Source: an uncultured Eubacteriales bacterium (GTDB lineage Bacteria; Bacillota; Clostridia; Peptostreptococcales; Anaerovoracaceae). From it: a DNA stretch of 64,000 nt. The position numbers were made by a program, and so were the translations under genes. The notes under the pieces are model-generated. The model did no database searches. It saw only the letters and a program-made list of their open reading frames with translations, and was not told the origin of the DNA. The stretch is taken from assembly GCA_910583765.1 (NCBI GenBank), contig CAJTYS010000009.1, forward strand, positions 1 through 64,000, given 5' to 3'. Each line of letters begins with the position of its first letter. Positions within the stretch are counted from its first letter, which is position 1. Shown piece after piece: positions 14,762 to 23,296 of the stretch.

Positions 14762-16369
14762 ATGGACGAAAAGAAACAGTTTGTAAAAGATTGGACTGAG
14801 GAACACAAAGAGAACATCTCCCAGTGGCATCAGATCATTTGGAATTTCGCGGAACCCGCATGGCGGGAATATCGCTCTGCAAAGTGGTACGTGGATTTTC
14901 TCAGAAAAGAGGGCTGGGAAGTGGAAGCAGGCAGCGGCGGCATGCCCACTGCGTTTTGCGCCACATGGTCAAACGGCGATGGCCCAACCATAGGCGGCTA
15001 TGCGGAATACGACGCGACTCCGGAAAACTGCCAAGCCGCGGATACCGTGCGGCGGCCCCGAGATGGAATGAGCGAATACGCCGCGGGCCACACGGACCCT
15101 CATTCTGCTCTGGGCATCGGCTCTCTGTCAGGATTCCTGGCTGCGAAAGCCGCTATGGAAACATACCATATCCCCGGCAGGCTCAAATTCATGGGCGAGC
15201 CAGCGGAAAAGGTGCGGGGCGCAAAGCCGATCCATGCGGCGAAAGGGTATTATGATGATATGGACGCAGCGATTTCCTATCATCCGTTTTACACGCTCAC
15301 CCTGGCGAACACCACGGTCTGGGACACTCATGTGGGCGCGGCTTACAGCATTGTGTACACCTTTAAATGCGACGCGCCTGAAACCTGGATGCGGGCAGAG
15401 CACAAAAGCGGTTCTGTGCTGGACGCAGCGGCCTGGGCCGTGACTCCCGCCCAGGCGTCCGTAAGATGTCCCGGCGCCACGGAAGCGGTCATTGAGATGC
15501 ACAATGTGGCGAAAAAGTTCAAGGAACATCTGGTTCCCACCACCATTGGCGGATGCATTAACGAAACGATTTTGACACTGGGCCAGGCCACATCTGACAA
15601 TCAATGTCCTAGGATCGGTCAAATCCTGCTGGTCATGCGGGTCCAAGATCCTGAAACAGCGGAAAAGGCCACGGCCATTCTCGACCGCAACGCAGAAGCC
15701 ATTGCCAAGATGTGCGGCTGTGAATGGGAAAAAACCTGGGTCAGCAAATCCAGGCAGGGACTTCCCAATCATACCCTGGCCACTGCCTGCTTTGAAAATT
15801 TCAAAATCGCAGGGGCGCCGCAGTACAGCGAAAAAGCGCAGGCGCACGCAAGGGAGATCCAAAAAAACCTCGGACTTTCTCCTATGGAAAAGCCTCTTTG
15901 CGATGAGCTGTCCCAGCTCCAGGATCCAATTGAGGCTGAACAGAAAATGCGGCTGATGTTTCCTGCGGATCAGGTATACTTCACTTCGGATGATTATGCT
16001 GATTATACTTGGCAGACTCCAACTGTGCGCATGTATAACGCCCGTCCAGCTCTGAAGGTGCCTTCCGGCTATGTGTACCCAGCTTGGGTATCATCAGCCA
16101 CAGGCGGTATCCCTGAAATGATCGACCCCACTATGATCAACGCTGCTCAGATCATTGGCATGACCATCCTGGATCTGCTGACAAAACCGGAGATCTTGAA
16201 GGCTGCCAGGGATGAGTTCAATGAAAGGACGGGCGGCGGCATAGGCGGTACCAAGTGGGTGGCTCCTTTATGCGATTATGAGCCGCCTGTGGATTTGAAA
16301 TGGCCAGAGTATGTGACCACTGTGCGGGGTGAAAACAAGTGGTGCATTCCTGCGAAGGGAGATCGTTAG
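14762..16369 (+). CDS. M20 family amidohydrolase, AbgB-like
   Basis: A 535-residue metallo-amidohydrolase similar to the p-aminobenzoyl-glutamate hydrolase B subunit and related amino-acid-conjugate hydrolases. Metal-site segments include GGYAEYDA, HTDPHSALGIG and GEPAEKVRGAK, with a later CGGCI-like stretch reading TTIGGCINE. I start at ATG 14762 (MDEKKQF), which follows AGGAAAGGAG; the open frame extends further upstream without a ribosome site. It is transcribed divergently from its sigma54 promoter, so it probably releases or trims the substrate of the neighbouring operon by cutting an amide bond. The substrate is unknown. AbgB works with an AbgA partner in some bacteria, and no such partner is present here. 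Confidence 0.85.
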   Translation: MDEKKQFVKDWTEEHKENISQWHQIIWNFAEPAWREYRSAKWYVDFLRKEGWEVEAGSGGMPTAFCATWSNGDGPTIGGYAEYDATPENCQAADTVRRPRDGMSEYAAGHTDPHSALGIGSLSGFLAAKAAMETYHIPGRLKFMGEPAEKVRGAKPIHAAKGYYDDMDAAISYHPFYTLTLANTTVWDTHVGAAYSIVYTFKCDAPETWMRAEHKSGSVLDAAAWAVTPAQASVRCPGATEAVIEMHNVAKKFKEHLVPTTIGGCINETILTLGQATSDNQCPRIGQILLVMRVQDPETAEKATAILDRNAEAIAKMCGCEWEKTWVSKSRQGLPNHTLATACFENFKIAGAPQYSEKAQAHAREIQKNLGLSPMEKPLCDELSQLQDPIEAEQKMRLMFPADQVYFTSDDYADYTWQTPTVRMYNARPALKVPSGYVYPAWVSSATGGIPEMIDPTMINAAQIIGMTILDLLTKPEILKAARDEFNERTGGGIGGTKWVAPLCDYEPPVDLKWPEYVTTVRGENKWCIPAKGDR

Positions 16370-16384
16370 GCTGGTTCTAGAGTA

Positions 16385-16674
16385 TTGATTCCAAAACAGC
16401 CAATGTGCCTCTGGAAATATGAGGGGGAATGGGGTAGACAAACTCGCAATTTGATTCCAAAACAGCTCAGTGTGCACAAATCGCAAAAAAATGAATTTTA
16501 TGCACACTGAGCTGTCGATTTTTTTCCGATTCAAGAGCTGCAGGCACTAAATTCGATAAAATTTGTAAGAAATTCGGACAAACAGGTATAGAATTTTCAA
16601 GAATAAGTAATATTAATACATTTATTTCAAATTTGGTGTGCACAAATGAGGATAAAACTCCGATTTGTACACAC
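16385..16674. repeat. cluster of direct and inverted repeats
   Basis: The 590 bases between 16370 and 16959 hold no credible gene. They do hold two 16-base direct copies of TTGATTCCAAAACAGC (16385-16400, 16451-16466). A 14-bp perfect inverted repeat, CAGCTCAGTGTGCA / TGCACACTGAGCTG (16463-16476, 16501-16514), is followed by a T-run and may end the AbgB-like transcript. A second inverted repeat, GTGTGCACAAAT / ATTTGTACACAC (16636-16647, 16663-16674, one mismatch), shares the same core. It may be a terminator plus the remains of a small non-coding repeat element. Confidence 0.6.
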
Positions 16675-16959
16675 TCACCGTGTTTTAGAAGCTGCTGCAC
16701 CTCGTCTATTGCGTTATATTCAAACTTCACCAAGCAACCGATCCACAACTTTTTCCAGCAACTTTCTTTGTGGCATTTTGCGATATATAAAGCCGCCTGC
16801 TGGAAACTGTCTAGCAGGCCGCGGCAGCCGAGTCGCAGTTGCGGCCGTTAACAGTTTGCCAAACAGACGATCCACATGCATTCCTCCAAGACAAATTTTC
16901 TCAGAGGCTGATTTTCTGATGTGCTAATTTACGAAGGCCTCCACAAAGATCCATTGCCG

Positions 16960-17883
16960 TCAGGCCTCTAGATCCGTTTTCGCACGCTTCATTTCTGGAA
17001 TCTGTGCCACAATGAAAGCCAGCAGCATCAGGCCGCAGCCGATCATTTCTTTCATGGTCATGGTTTCTCCCAAGAACAGGGCTCCGCACACTGCGGAAAA
17101 CAAAGCTTCCAGGCTCATGATGATGGCGGCGATGGCCGGCGGCGTGTATTTCTGGCCTACCACCTGCAGAGTGAAAGCCACGCTGACTTCTAAAATCGCC
17201 ACATAGATGATTGGCACCGCGCAGTCTATGATCGCCTGCGGGTCTATAGTTTCCGCAAAAAGCGCCACGATCCCAGACAAGATCCCTGCCCACAAAAATT
17301 GCAGACAGGACAATTTCACAGGATCCACTCGTTCTGAATAATGGTCGATGAGCAGAATCTGGAAAGAATAGGCCACTGCGCACCCCATGACTAAACCATC
17401 TCCCAGCTGTATGGTGAAACCTTCTGTGATGCAGAGAAGATAGAGACCAAAGCAAGCGATGGCAACCCCCAGCCAGGTGGCTGGCGCGACTTTTTTCTTG
17501 AGAAAAATCAGGAGAATCGGCACAATGACAATATCCATGGATGTGATGAATCCAGCCTTTCCCGCTGTGGTGTAAACGATCCCCACCTGCTGCAGGGAGC
17601 CTGCGACAAAGTTGGCCAGACCGCAAAGCAGCGCGCCTGCCAAAAGCGTCTTGTCTCGAAAAGATGTGGGAGCTTCCACGTTCTCCCCTTTTTCCTGTTT
17701 GTTCGCTTTGACCTTATCAAAGATCCATATGACCGGCAGCAGCGCCAGGGCGCCCAGGGTGAACCGGAAAAAACCAAAGAGGAACGGACCGATGTAGTCC
17801 ATCCCCATTTTCTGAAAGATAAAAGCCGAGCCCCAGATCAGGGCTGCCAGCATTAAGTAAACTTCTCCTTTAAAACTTCTCAT
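16960..17883 (-). CDS. EamA/DMT family transporter
   Basis: A 307-residue, ten-helix membrane protein with two EamA repeats, each starting with the typical WGSAF / LSCLQFLWAG pattern and ending in an acidic-proline stretch (SLEALFSAVCGALFLGE). DMT-family members mostly export metabolites or amino acids. The start has GAAGGAGG upstream. It stands alone between the repeat cluster and dusB, and neither neighbour points to a substrate. Confidence 0.88.
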   Translation of the reverse strand: MRSFKGEVYLMLAALIWGSAFIFQKMGMDYIGPFLFGFFRFTLGALALLPVIWIFDKVKANKQEKGENVEAPTSFRDKTLLAGALLCGLANFVAGSLQQVGIVYTTAGKAGFITSMDIVIVPILLIFLKKKVAPATWLGVAIACFGLYLLCITEGFTIQLGDGLVMGCAVAYSFQILLIDHYSERVDPVKLSCLQFLWAGILSGIVALFAETIDPQAIIDCAVPIIYVAILEVSVAFTLQVVGQKYTPPAIAAIIMSLEALFSAVCGALFLGETMTMKEMIGCGLMLLAFIVAQIPEMKRAKTDLEA

Positions 17884-17947
17884 CTATGTTCCTCCTTCTA
17901 TGTATGCCTGCGCTGCCATTGGAACACCAGTCCATGACAGCAGCTTT

Positions 17948-18103
17948 CTATGATCCTTTGCCGCATTCATGGCAATCCTTTACTGGATCGCACATCGCCA
18001 GCCAGAATCGCTGCTTCTCAAAAATCACAAAACAGGGGCAAAAGCCTTTATCATCCGCGCCTGCCCCATAGCAAACTGTTCTGCGTCTTACACAAATCCC
18101 ATT
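17948..18103 (-). other. in-frame Cys-rich open stretch after the dusB stop
   Basis: Directly after the TAA of dusB the same frame stays open for 51 codons to TAG at 17948. It encodes a short stretch with six cysteines, including FCPCF and CHECG. No ATG, GTG or TTG start begins it except an internal ATG late in the stretch, so it is not a normal gene. It may be a chance open frame, a former C-terminal extension, or a readthrough product. Confidence 0.25.
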
Positions 18104-19072
18104 TTAGGATGTATCTCTCTGCGCCTCACAGAAAACCTGCCGCAGCGTTTCTATATCCGTGATTTCATTGACCCTGCGCCGTATAGCCGCGGAACCTCGC
18201 ACGCCTTTTAGATACCAGCCAACATGCTTGCGCATTTCCCGCACTGCCGCATATTCGCCTTTTTCCGCGGAAAGCCGCTCTAAATGGAGCAGCATCATGT
18301 CAACTTTTTCTTTAGCCGTAGGAGGCGCGGGCTTTTCCCTGCCCTCCCAAATAGCGATAGCGTCTCGGAAGATCCATGGGTTTCCCAAGAAACCTCTGGC
18401 AATCATCACCATGTCACAGCCAGTTTCTTTGAGCATCCGGTTGGCGTCTTCCCCAGTGAACACATCGCCGTTTCCGATCACTGGGATGGAAACGCTTTCT
18501 TTTACTTTGCGAATCAGGTTCCAGTCCGCGTTCCCTGTGTAAAACTGCTGTCTGGTCCGCCCGTGGACAGCCACCGCCGCTCCGCCTGCCGCTTCGATGG
18601 CTTTAGCGGTCTCCACGGCGTTGATGCTGTTTTCGTCCCAGCCAACGCGGATCTTGGCTGTCACCGGTTTTCCCGCTGCTTCTGCCGTTGCTTTCACCAA
18701 ATCGTAGATTCGATCTAGCCGTTTCAGCAAGGCCGACCCTTCTCCGTTTTTTACGACTTTGGGCACTGGGCAGCCCATATTAATATCAATGGCCGCGTTT
18801 TTTCGATCCCGCAGAGTCTTCGCGGCATGAGCCAAAATCTCTGGCTCGCTGCCAAACAGCTGAAAGGCCATGGGCTCTTCTCCTGGAAAGACCTTTAACA
18901 GCCGCTCCGTGTTTTTATCTTTGTACCAAAGCCCTTTCCCACTGACCATTTCCGTGTACACAAAAGCCGCACCCTGTTCCTTTGCCAGGCTGCGGGCGGG
19001 CCCATCTGTGATCCCCGCTAAAGGGGCCAAAAGGAATGGGTTGTCCAGCTGAATATCACCAATTTTCATCAT
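18104..19072 (-). CDS. dusB: tRNA-dihydrouridine synthase
   Basis: A 322-residue FMN-dependent enzyme that reduces uridines in tRNA D-loops. The FMN-binding N-terminus (LDNPFLLAPLAGITDGPAR), the catalytic cysteine in NMGCPVPKV and the GNGDV / MIARG motifs of the Dus family are all present. Length fits DusB. The start overlaps the coaX stop as ATGATGA, so the two genes are translationally coupled. The coaX-dusB pairing is common in Firmicutes. Confidence 0.93.
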   Translation of the reverse strand: MMKIGDIQLDNPFLLAPLAGITDGPARSLAKEQGAAFVYTEMVSGKGLWYKDKNTERLLKVFPGEEPMAFQLFGSEPEILAHAAKTLRDRKNAAIDINMGCPVPKVVKNGEGSALLKRLDRIYDLVKATAEAAGKPVTAKIRVGWDENSINAVETAKAIEAAGGAAVAVHGRTRQQFYTGNADWNLIRKVKESVSIPVIGNGDVFTGEDANRMLKETGCDMVMIARGFLGNPWIFRDAIAIWEGREKPAPPTAKEKVDMMLLHLERLSAEKGEYAAVREMRKHVGWYLKGVRGSAAIRRRVNEITDIETLRQVFCEAQRDTS

Positions 19073-19860
19073 TTTTGTTTTTTATTCTTTCTATGAATGA
19101 TTTCCAGACCTTCCAGCGTCAGCAGCTTGTCCACATGGTCAATGCAGTCCACGCCGCCATCTATGAGTGTCGCCAGACCGCCAGTGGCGATGACTTTTAC
19201 CGGCTCGTCCGACTCGCTGTATTCCTGGAGCTCTTTCTTCATTTTCTTTACGATATAGTCCACCATCCCCATGTGGCCGTATACCAGGCCGGACTGCATG
19301 CTGTGGATGGTGTTTCGGCAGATCACGGTCCCTGGCTCTTCCAGCTCCACTTTCGGCAGCTTCGCTGTTTTTTCAAAAAGGGCTTCTGAGGAAATCTTTA
19401 GGCCAGGGCCAATGGTGCCGCCCAGGTATTCCGCTTTTTCGGAAATGGCGCAAAATGTCGTGGCCGTGCCAAAATCAATAATGATCAAAGGGCCGCCGTA
19501 TTTTGCGTGAGCCGCTACCGCGTTCACGATCCTGTCCGCTCCCACTTGCTTTGGGTTGTCGTATTTGATGATCAATCCGGTCTTGATCCCAGGGCCAATG
19601 ACAATGGCCCGCTTGTTGAAATACTTCATGGAAAGGTGCTGCAGGGTAAACAGCACAGAAGGCACGACCGTGGAAATGATCACGTCTTCTACCTCTTTGG
19701 CATCCAGCCCTTCGTACTGGAACAGCTGATTGATCACCATTCCATATTCGTCCGCGCTCTTGTTGTTGTCTGTTTCCAGCCGCCAATTTTGGATCAATGC
19801 GCCCTTTTCAAAAACTCCAAGTACGATATTTGTGTTTCCTACGTCAAATGCTAGTAGCAT
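19069..19860 (-). CDS. coaX: type III pantothenate kinase
   Basis: A 263-residue kinase that phosphorylates pantothenate in the first step of coenzyme A synthesis. It has the ASKHA-fold motifs of the CoaX family: DVGNTN at the N-terminus, GADRI in the centre and IIDFGTATTF for ATP and substrate binding. The start is preceded by GGAGATAG. It is first in a two-gene unit with dusB. Confidence 0.95.
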   Translation of the reverse strand: MLLAFDVGNTNIVLGVFEKGALIQNWRLETDNNKSADEYGMVINQLFQYEGLDAKEVEDVIISTVVPSVLFTLQHLSMKYFNKRAIVIGPGIKTGLIIKYDNPKQVGADRIVNAVAAHAKYGGPLIIIDFGTATTFCAISEKAEYLGGTIGPGLKISSEALFEKTAKLPKVELEEPGTVICRNTIHSMQSGLVYGHMGMVDYIVKKMKKELQEYSESDEPVKVIATGGLATLIDGGVDCIDHVDKLLTLEGLEIIHRKNKKQK

Positions 19861-19943
19861 GGCTGCTATCTCCTTTGCTCCGCTTTTTCGATTTTATCGG
19901 GGCGTGGCTGAAATGAAATGGGATGTTCAGATACGCCTTTGTA

Positions 19944-19949
19944 ATTATA
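19944..19949 (-). promoter_or_regulatory. possible -10 of the coaX-dusB promoter
   Basis: A perfect TATAAT on the minus strand, in the context CTGTAGTATAAT, lies about 85 bases upstream of coaX. The -35 region at 17 bases reads TTTATT, a poor match. The same 12-base context appears at the left edge of the window (47-58). Confidence 0.35.
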
Positions 19950-20035
19950 CTACAGCTTGTATGATTAATAAAGAAGGCAGGGGAAAATTGTCATGTTTTT
20001 TATGCTATCTGGCAACACGGACATCATGTTTGCGA

Positions 20036-20530
20036 CTATATCTTTTTATACTTTTTTCCTTTTGTGCTGCCTTTAGTCTCTATTTTTCCTTGTTCTATTA
20101 AATCTGCTAACAATGCTTTAATCCTGGAGGCTTTGACAGGGACGATTTCTAGAAAATCATTGGCTTTATACCAAGCATCTACCTCCATGGCGTTCAAAAT
20201 CGCTTCATAATGCTCCTCTGTTTTTTTCGCCACTTTTTTTTCGCCACTTTTTTTCGCCACTTTTTTTTCGCTACTTTTTAAAGGCTGCTTTTTATGAAAC
20301 TCCAGAATCAGTATTGTCCGGTCAGGATCAAACTGCTCTTCAATAGTGGGTTCAACCCATCCCTCATCTTCCCACACATTAAAAATATTAGGGACTCCGC
20401 TGCCTGCGCGTTCTTCTCCCCCCATATCATCAGTATCCGCATATTTGGGCGCTTCCATGCATCCTTTGTCCGCCTCATATACTGAAAAAACTGGCGGGCG
20501 TTGGAGCTGCCCGTCAGTTTGTGATTTCAT
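20036..20530 (-). pseudogene. C-terminal remnant of an AlbA/AAA-4 ATP-binding regulator
   Basis: The 164-residue frame keeps the C-terminal part of the large 'divergent AAA / AlbA' regulator family: GEERAGSGVPNIFNVWEDEGW, then IEEQFDPDRTILIL and a winged-helix-like end. The N-terminal ATP/DNA-binding domain of some 300 residues is missing, and the first 35 residues match nothing obvious. A lysine-rich linker (KKVAKK, twice) comes from a short tandem DNA repeat around 20228-20278. An AAGGCG site precedes the ATG, so a product could still be made, but this is most likely a decayed gene. Confidence 0.6.
20228..20278. repeat. short tandem repeat in the AlbA remnant
   Basis: Four imperfect copies of a TTTTTTCGCCAC unit lie head to tail within the remnant gene. 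They encode the Lys/Ser/Glu-rich linker. The homopolymeric T-runs make the stretch prone to slippage. Confidence 0.6.
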
Positions 20531-20565
20531 CTTTTCGCCTTCATGTAAGAAGGAAGCTTTGATCT

Positions 20566-21009
20566 TTATTTCAATGTCACCAAAACGTCTCCTACGTTTA
20601 CAGAAGCGCCTTTCGTAGCTGGCACGGTGTCCACGGTTCCAGCCGCGGGTGCCATGATTTCGTTTTCCATCTTCATGGCTTCCAAAATGATCAGGACATC
20701 GCCTGCGTTCACTGCCTGACCTGGTGTGACTTTCACATCCAGCACAGTTCCTGGCATCGGAGCGCTGACTGTGTTAGCGCCGCCGGATGGGGCCGCCGCT
20801 GGAGCTGCGGGCGCTACAGGAGCCGGAGCTGGCGCAGGTGCCGGGGCCGCTGGAATTGGCGCTGCTGGAATCGGAGCGGGTGCTGGGGCAGCAGGAATCG
20901 GCGCTGCCGGAATTGGTGCCGCTGGCATGCCCGCTGGAGCAGCTCCATTCACTTCCTCTACATCTACTGCGTATACAGTTCCATTTACGGTTATATTATA
21001 TCTTTTCAT
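20566..21009 (-). CDS. biotin carboxyl carrier subunit (gamma) of a decarboxylase
   Basis: A 147-residue biotin carrier protein. The N-terminal beta strand (RYNITVNGTVYAVDVEEV) is followed by a Pro/Ala linker of about 50 residues. The biotinyl domain has the classical EAMKMEN motif, with Lys113 as the biotin site. This architecture is typical of the carrier subunit of methylmalonyl-CoA, oxaloacetate or glutaconyl-CoA decarboxylases. It is the third gene of the alpha-delta-gamma set. The high-GC linker creates long false open frames on the other strand. Confidence 0.92.
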   Translation of the reverse strand: MKRYNITVNGTVYAVDVEEVNGAAPAGMPAAPIPAAPIPAAPAPAPIPAAPIPAAPAPAPAPAPVAPAAPAAAPSGGANTVSAPMPGTVLDVKVTPGQAVNAGDVLIILEAMKMENEIMAPAAGTVDTVPATKGASVNVGDVLVTLK

Positions 21010-21039
21010 GTTCCTTTACACTTCCTTTCATGATAACCA

Positions 21040-21501
21040 CTATCGTTTTCTGCTGTTTATGCAATCCATGCGGCCTGCGCTGCTCCAGGCTGTGGCTTCG
21101 CCTGAAACCCTGCTGATTTTCCGAACTATGAAGTTTCCGGAGCCTCCGCCTTGCTCACTCTCGTATGCGGCAATCGCGGCGGAGATCACTGCGATCAGGC
21201 TGTCATCTGACGCTGCGGGTGACGCGGCGACCGATGCTGCCGGCGCTGCTGGCGATGGTGACGGTGACGCAGCAGCAGGCGCTGGCGCAGCCGGTGCAGC
21301 TGCTGCTCCTGGCGCTTTCGTCTCTTTGTTTGGCCGATATGTGAATTTTGTCATGATCGCAATGCACGCCCACAGCAAAATCAATACCAGAAACGTGATC
21401 CCCATCCCCATCAATGTGGTGATCCCGGCTCCTGCCAGCTTTTCACCCATTGACAGACTCTGCATGGTATCGGGATTCGCGAATTGTTCCATCAAGCTCA
21501 T
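21040..21501 (-). CDS. decarboxylase delta (OadG-like) membrane subunit
   Basis: A 153-residue OadG/MmdD-type subunit with one membrane helix near residues 20-48 (GAGITTLMGMGITFLVLILLW) and a Pro/Ala-rich cytoplasmic tail. These subunits help assemble Na+-pumping decarboxylases at the membrane. I start at ATG 21501, eight bases after AGGAGG, not the GTG nine bases earlier that abuts the ribosome site. It lies between the alpha and biotin-carrier genes. Confidence 0.82.
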   Translation of the reverse strand: MSLMEQFANPDTMQSLSMGEKLAGAGITTLMGMGITFLVLILLWACIAIMTKFTYRPNKETKAPGAAAAPAAPAPAAASPSPSPAAPAASVAASPAASDDSLIAVISAAIAAYESEQGGGSGNFIVRKISRVSGEATAWSSAGRMDCINSRKR

Positions 21502-21513
21502 TTCCTTCACCTC

Positions 21514-23055
21514 CTACAGCGGAATGTTTCCATGCTTTTTAGCAGGCAGGGATTCTCTCTTTGTGCTGAGCATGTCGAACGCGCTGATGATCCGCTGCCT
21601 TGCTGTGGCTGGCTCGATCACATCGTCCACATATCCCATTTCCGCGGCTCTGTACGGATTGTTGAATTTTTCCTCGTACTCTGCGATCTTTTCCTGGCGC
21701 ATGGCTTCTGGATCTTCTGCGGATTTGATATCCTTGCGGAATACGATGTTCGCGGCTCCGGAAGCTCCCATGACAGCGATCTGCGCGCTTGGCCATGCCA
21801 GAACAATGTCCGCGCCCAGCTCCTTGTTGCACATGCCGATGTAAGCGCCGCCATAAGCCTTTCTCAAAATCATGGTGATCTTTGGCACTGTTGCTTCGCA
21901 GTAAGCATACAGCATCTTCGCGCCGTGACGGATGATCCCGCCGTATTCCTGGTCCGCTCCTGGCAGGAATCCTGGAACGTCTTCGATGGTCAAAAGCGGA
22001 ATGTTGAAGGCATCGCACCTTCTGATAAATCTAGCTGCCTTATCAGAAGCATTGATATCCAAACAGCCTGCTCCAAACTTCGGCTGATTGGCGATCACGC
22101 CCACTGTGGCTCCACCCAGTCTGATGAAGCAAGTGACCATGTTTTTCGCATAATGCGGCATGACATCGAAAATTTTTCCGTCATCCGCGAGTTTTGTGAT
22201 GATATCATACATATCGTATGCTTTGTTCGGGTTTTCTGGGATAATGTCATTGAATTCAGGAATCATCCGGTTCGGATCATCGTTTGTAGCGGACGCAGGC
22301 GCTGTTTCCAAGTTGTTGGAAGGCATGTAGCTGATCAGCTCTCTGACCTGCATCAGTGTATTGGTGTCATCCGTTCCAATGAAGTGAGCCACGCCGCTCA
22401 CTGAGTTGTGAGTCATCGCACCGCCCAGCTGTTCTGCGGGGATATCTTCGCCAGTGACCGTTTTAATGACTTCTGGTCCGGTTATGAACATCTGGCTTGT
22501 TTTGTCCACCATGAAAATAAAGTCCGTGATCGCAGGCGAATAAACCGCGCCGCCCGCACAAGGCCCCATGATCACAGAAATCTGCGGGATCACGCCTGAT
22601 GAAATGGTATTATTGCGGAAAATTTTTCCGAATCCGGAAAGGGCATTGACACCCTCTTGGATCCTAGCGCCGCCAGAGTCATTGAGCCCTACGATGGGCG
22701 CACCCATTTTCAGAGCCATTTCCTGGATTTTCACGATTTTCTCAGCATGATACTCCCCTAAGGAGCCGCCCAATACTGTGAAATCCTGGGCATAAGCGAA
22801 AACCAGCCTGCCGTCCACTGTGCCGTAACCTGTCACAACACCGTCTCCAGGGGCTTTCGTGTCCGCCATGCCAAAGTTGCTGCATCTATGGGAAACAAAC
22901 ACATCGTTTTCCACAAAGCTGCCTTCATCAAAAAGAATTTCCAGCCGTTCTCTGGCTGTCAGCTTGCCTTTGTCATGCTGTGCGTCGATTCTTTTCTGCC
23001 CTCCGCCCAGAGCGATCTGTTCTTTCAGCTGGCGAAGTTCTTCAAGCTTGTTCAT
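21514..23055 (-). CDS. acyl-CoA decarboxylase/carboxylase carboxyltransferase subunit (alpha)
   Basis: A 513-residue carboxyltransferase with two crotonase-like halves, of the MmdA/PccB family. It moves CO2 between an acyl-CoA (probably methylmalonyl-CoA) and biotin. Supporting motifs include GGARIQEGV in the N-terminal half, GPCAGGAVYSPA, and a C-terminal half with AYGGAYIGM. The start at ATG 23055 has GGAGGAAATAG upstream; the longer open frame begins upstream of the promoter and cannot be translated from this transcript. Delta and biotin-carrier genes follow, pointing to a Na+-translocating decarboxylase, but the membrane beta subunit is not in this window. Confidence 0.88.
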   Translation of the reverse strand: MNKLEELRQLKEQIALGGGQKRIDAQHDKGKLTARERLEILFDEGSFVENDVFVSHRCSNFGMADTKAPGDGVVTGYGTVDGRLVFAYAQDFTVLGGSLGEYHAEKIVKIQEMALKMGAPIVGLNDSGGARIQEGVNALSGFGKIFRNNTISSGVIPQISVIMGPCAGGAVYSPAITDFIFMVDKTSQMFITGPEVIKTVTGEDIPAEQLGGAMTHNSVSGVAHFIGTDDTNTLMQVRELISYMPSNNLETAPASATNDDPNRMIPEFNDIIPENPNKAYDMYDIITKLADDGKIFDVMPHYAKNMVTCFIRLGGATVGVIANQPKFGAGCLDINASDKAARFIRRCDAFNIPLLTIEDVPGFLPGADQEYGGIIRHGAKMLYAYCEATVPKITMILRKAYGGAYIGMCNKELGADIVLAWPSAQIAVMGASGAANIVFRKDIKSAEDPEAMRQEKIAEYEEKFNNPYRAAEMGYVDDVIEPATARQRIISAFDMLSTKRESLPAKKHGNIPL

Positions 23056-23124
23056 ATATCTATTTCCTCCTTCATCTATTCTCGGATGTTTTGTCATTTC
23101 ATGAGTGCATGGCACATCAACCAC

Positions 23125-23153
23125 ACTATAACGTAAATCAGCCTTTTTTGCAA
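23125..23153 (-). promoter_or_regulatory. sigmaA promoter of the decarboxylase operon
   Basis: TTGCAA (23148-23153), a 17-base spacer and TATAGT (23125-23130) on the minus strand, 70 bases before the alpha-subunit ATG. The 354-base gap 23056-23409 otherwise holds the AT-rich dyad at 23297 and the leader of the ATPase gene. Confidence 0.75.
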
Positions 23154-23296
23154 CTACATTTGCCTTGTATACATTATTCTTCATCTATGTGGACGCTAGA
23201 GAAATCAAGGGTTTTGCCATTTCCGGAACAGATCGGGGAATTCTGCCGCGCTGAATTTTCTTTAGGCGCTGAAACATCTTGACACGCCTTATGTTT

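Noticed and set aside
16467..16927. open frames in the repeat-rich gap after the AbgB-like gene
   Set aside because: They arise from repeats, contain duplicated phrases from those repeats, and lack ribosome sites.
20726..21844. 372-codon open frame on the plus strand
   Set aside because: It is antisense to the biotin carrier and OadG-like genes. It is open only because their Pro/Ala-rich, GC-rich linkers lack stops on the other strand; it has no ribosome site and no family pattern.
23056..23184. longer N-terminus for the carboxyltransferase subunit
   Set aside because: The extension covers the -10/-35 promoter and lacks a ribosome site; ATG 23055 has both in the right places.
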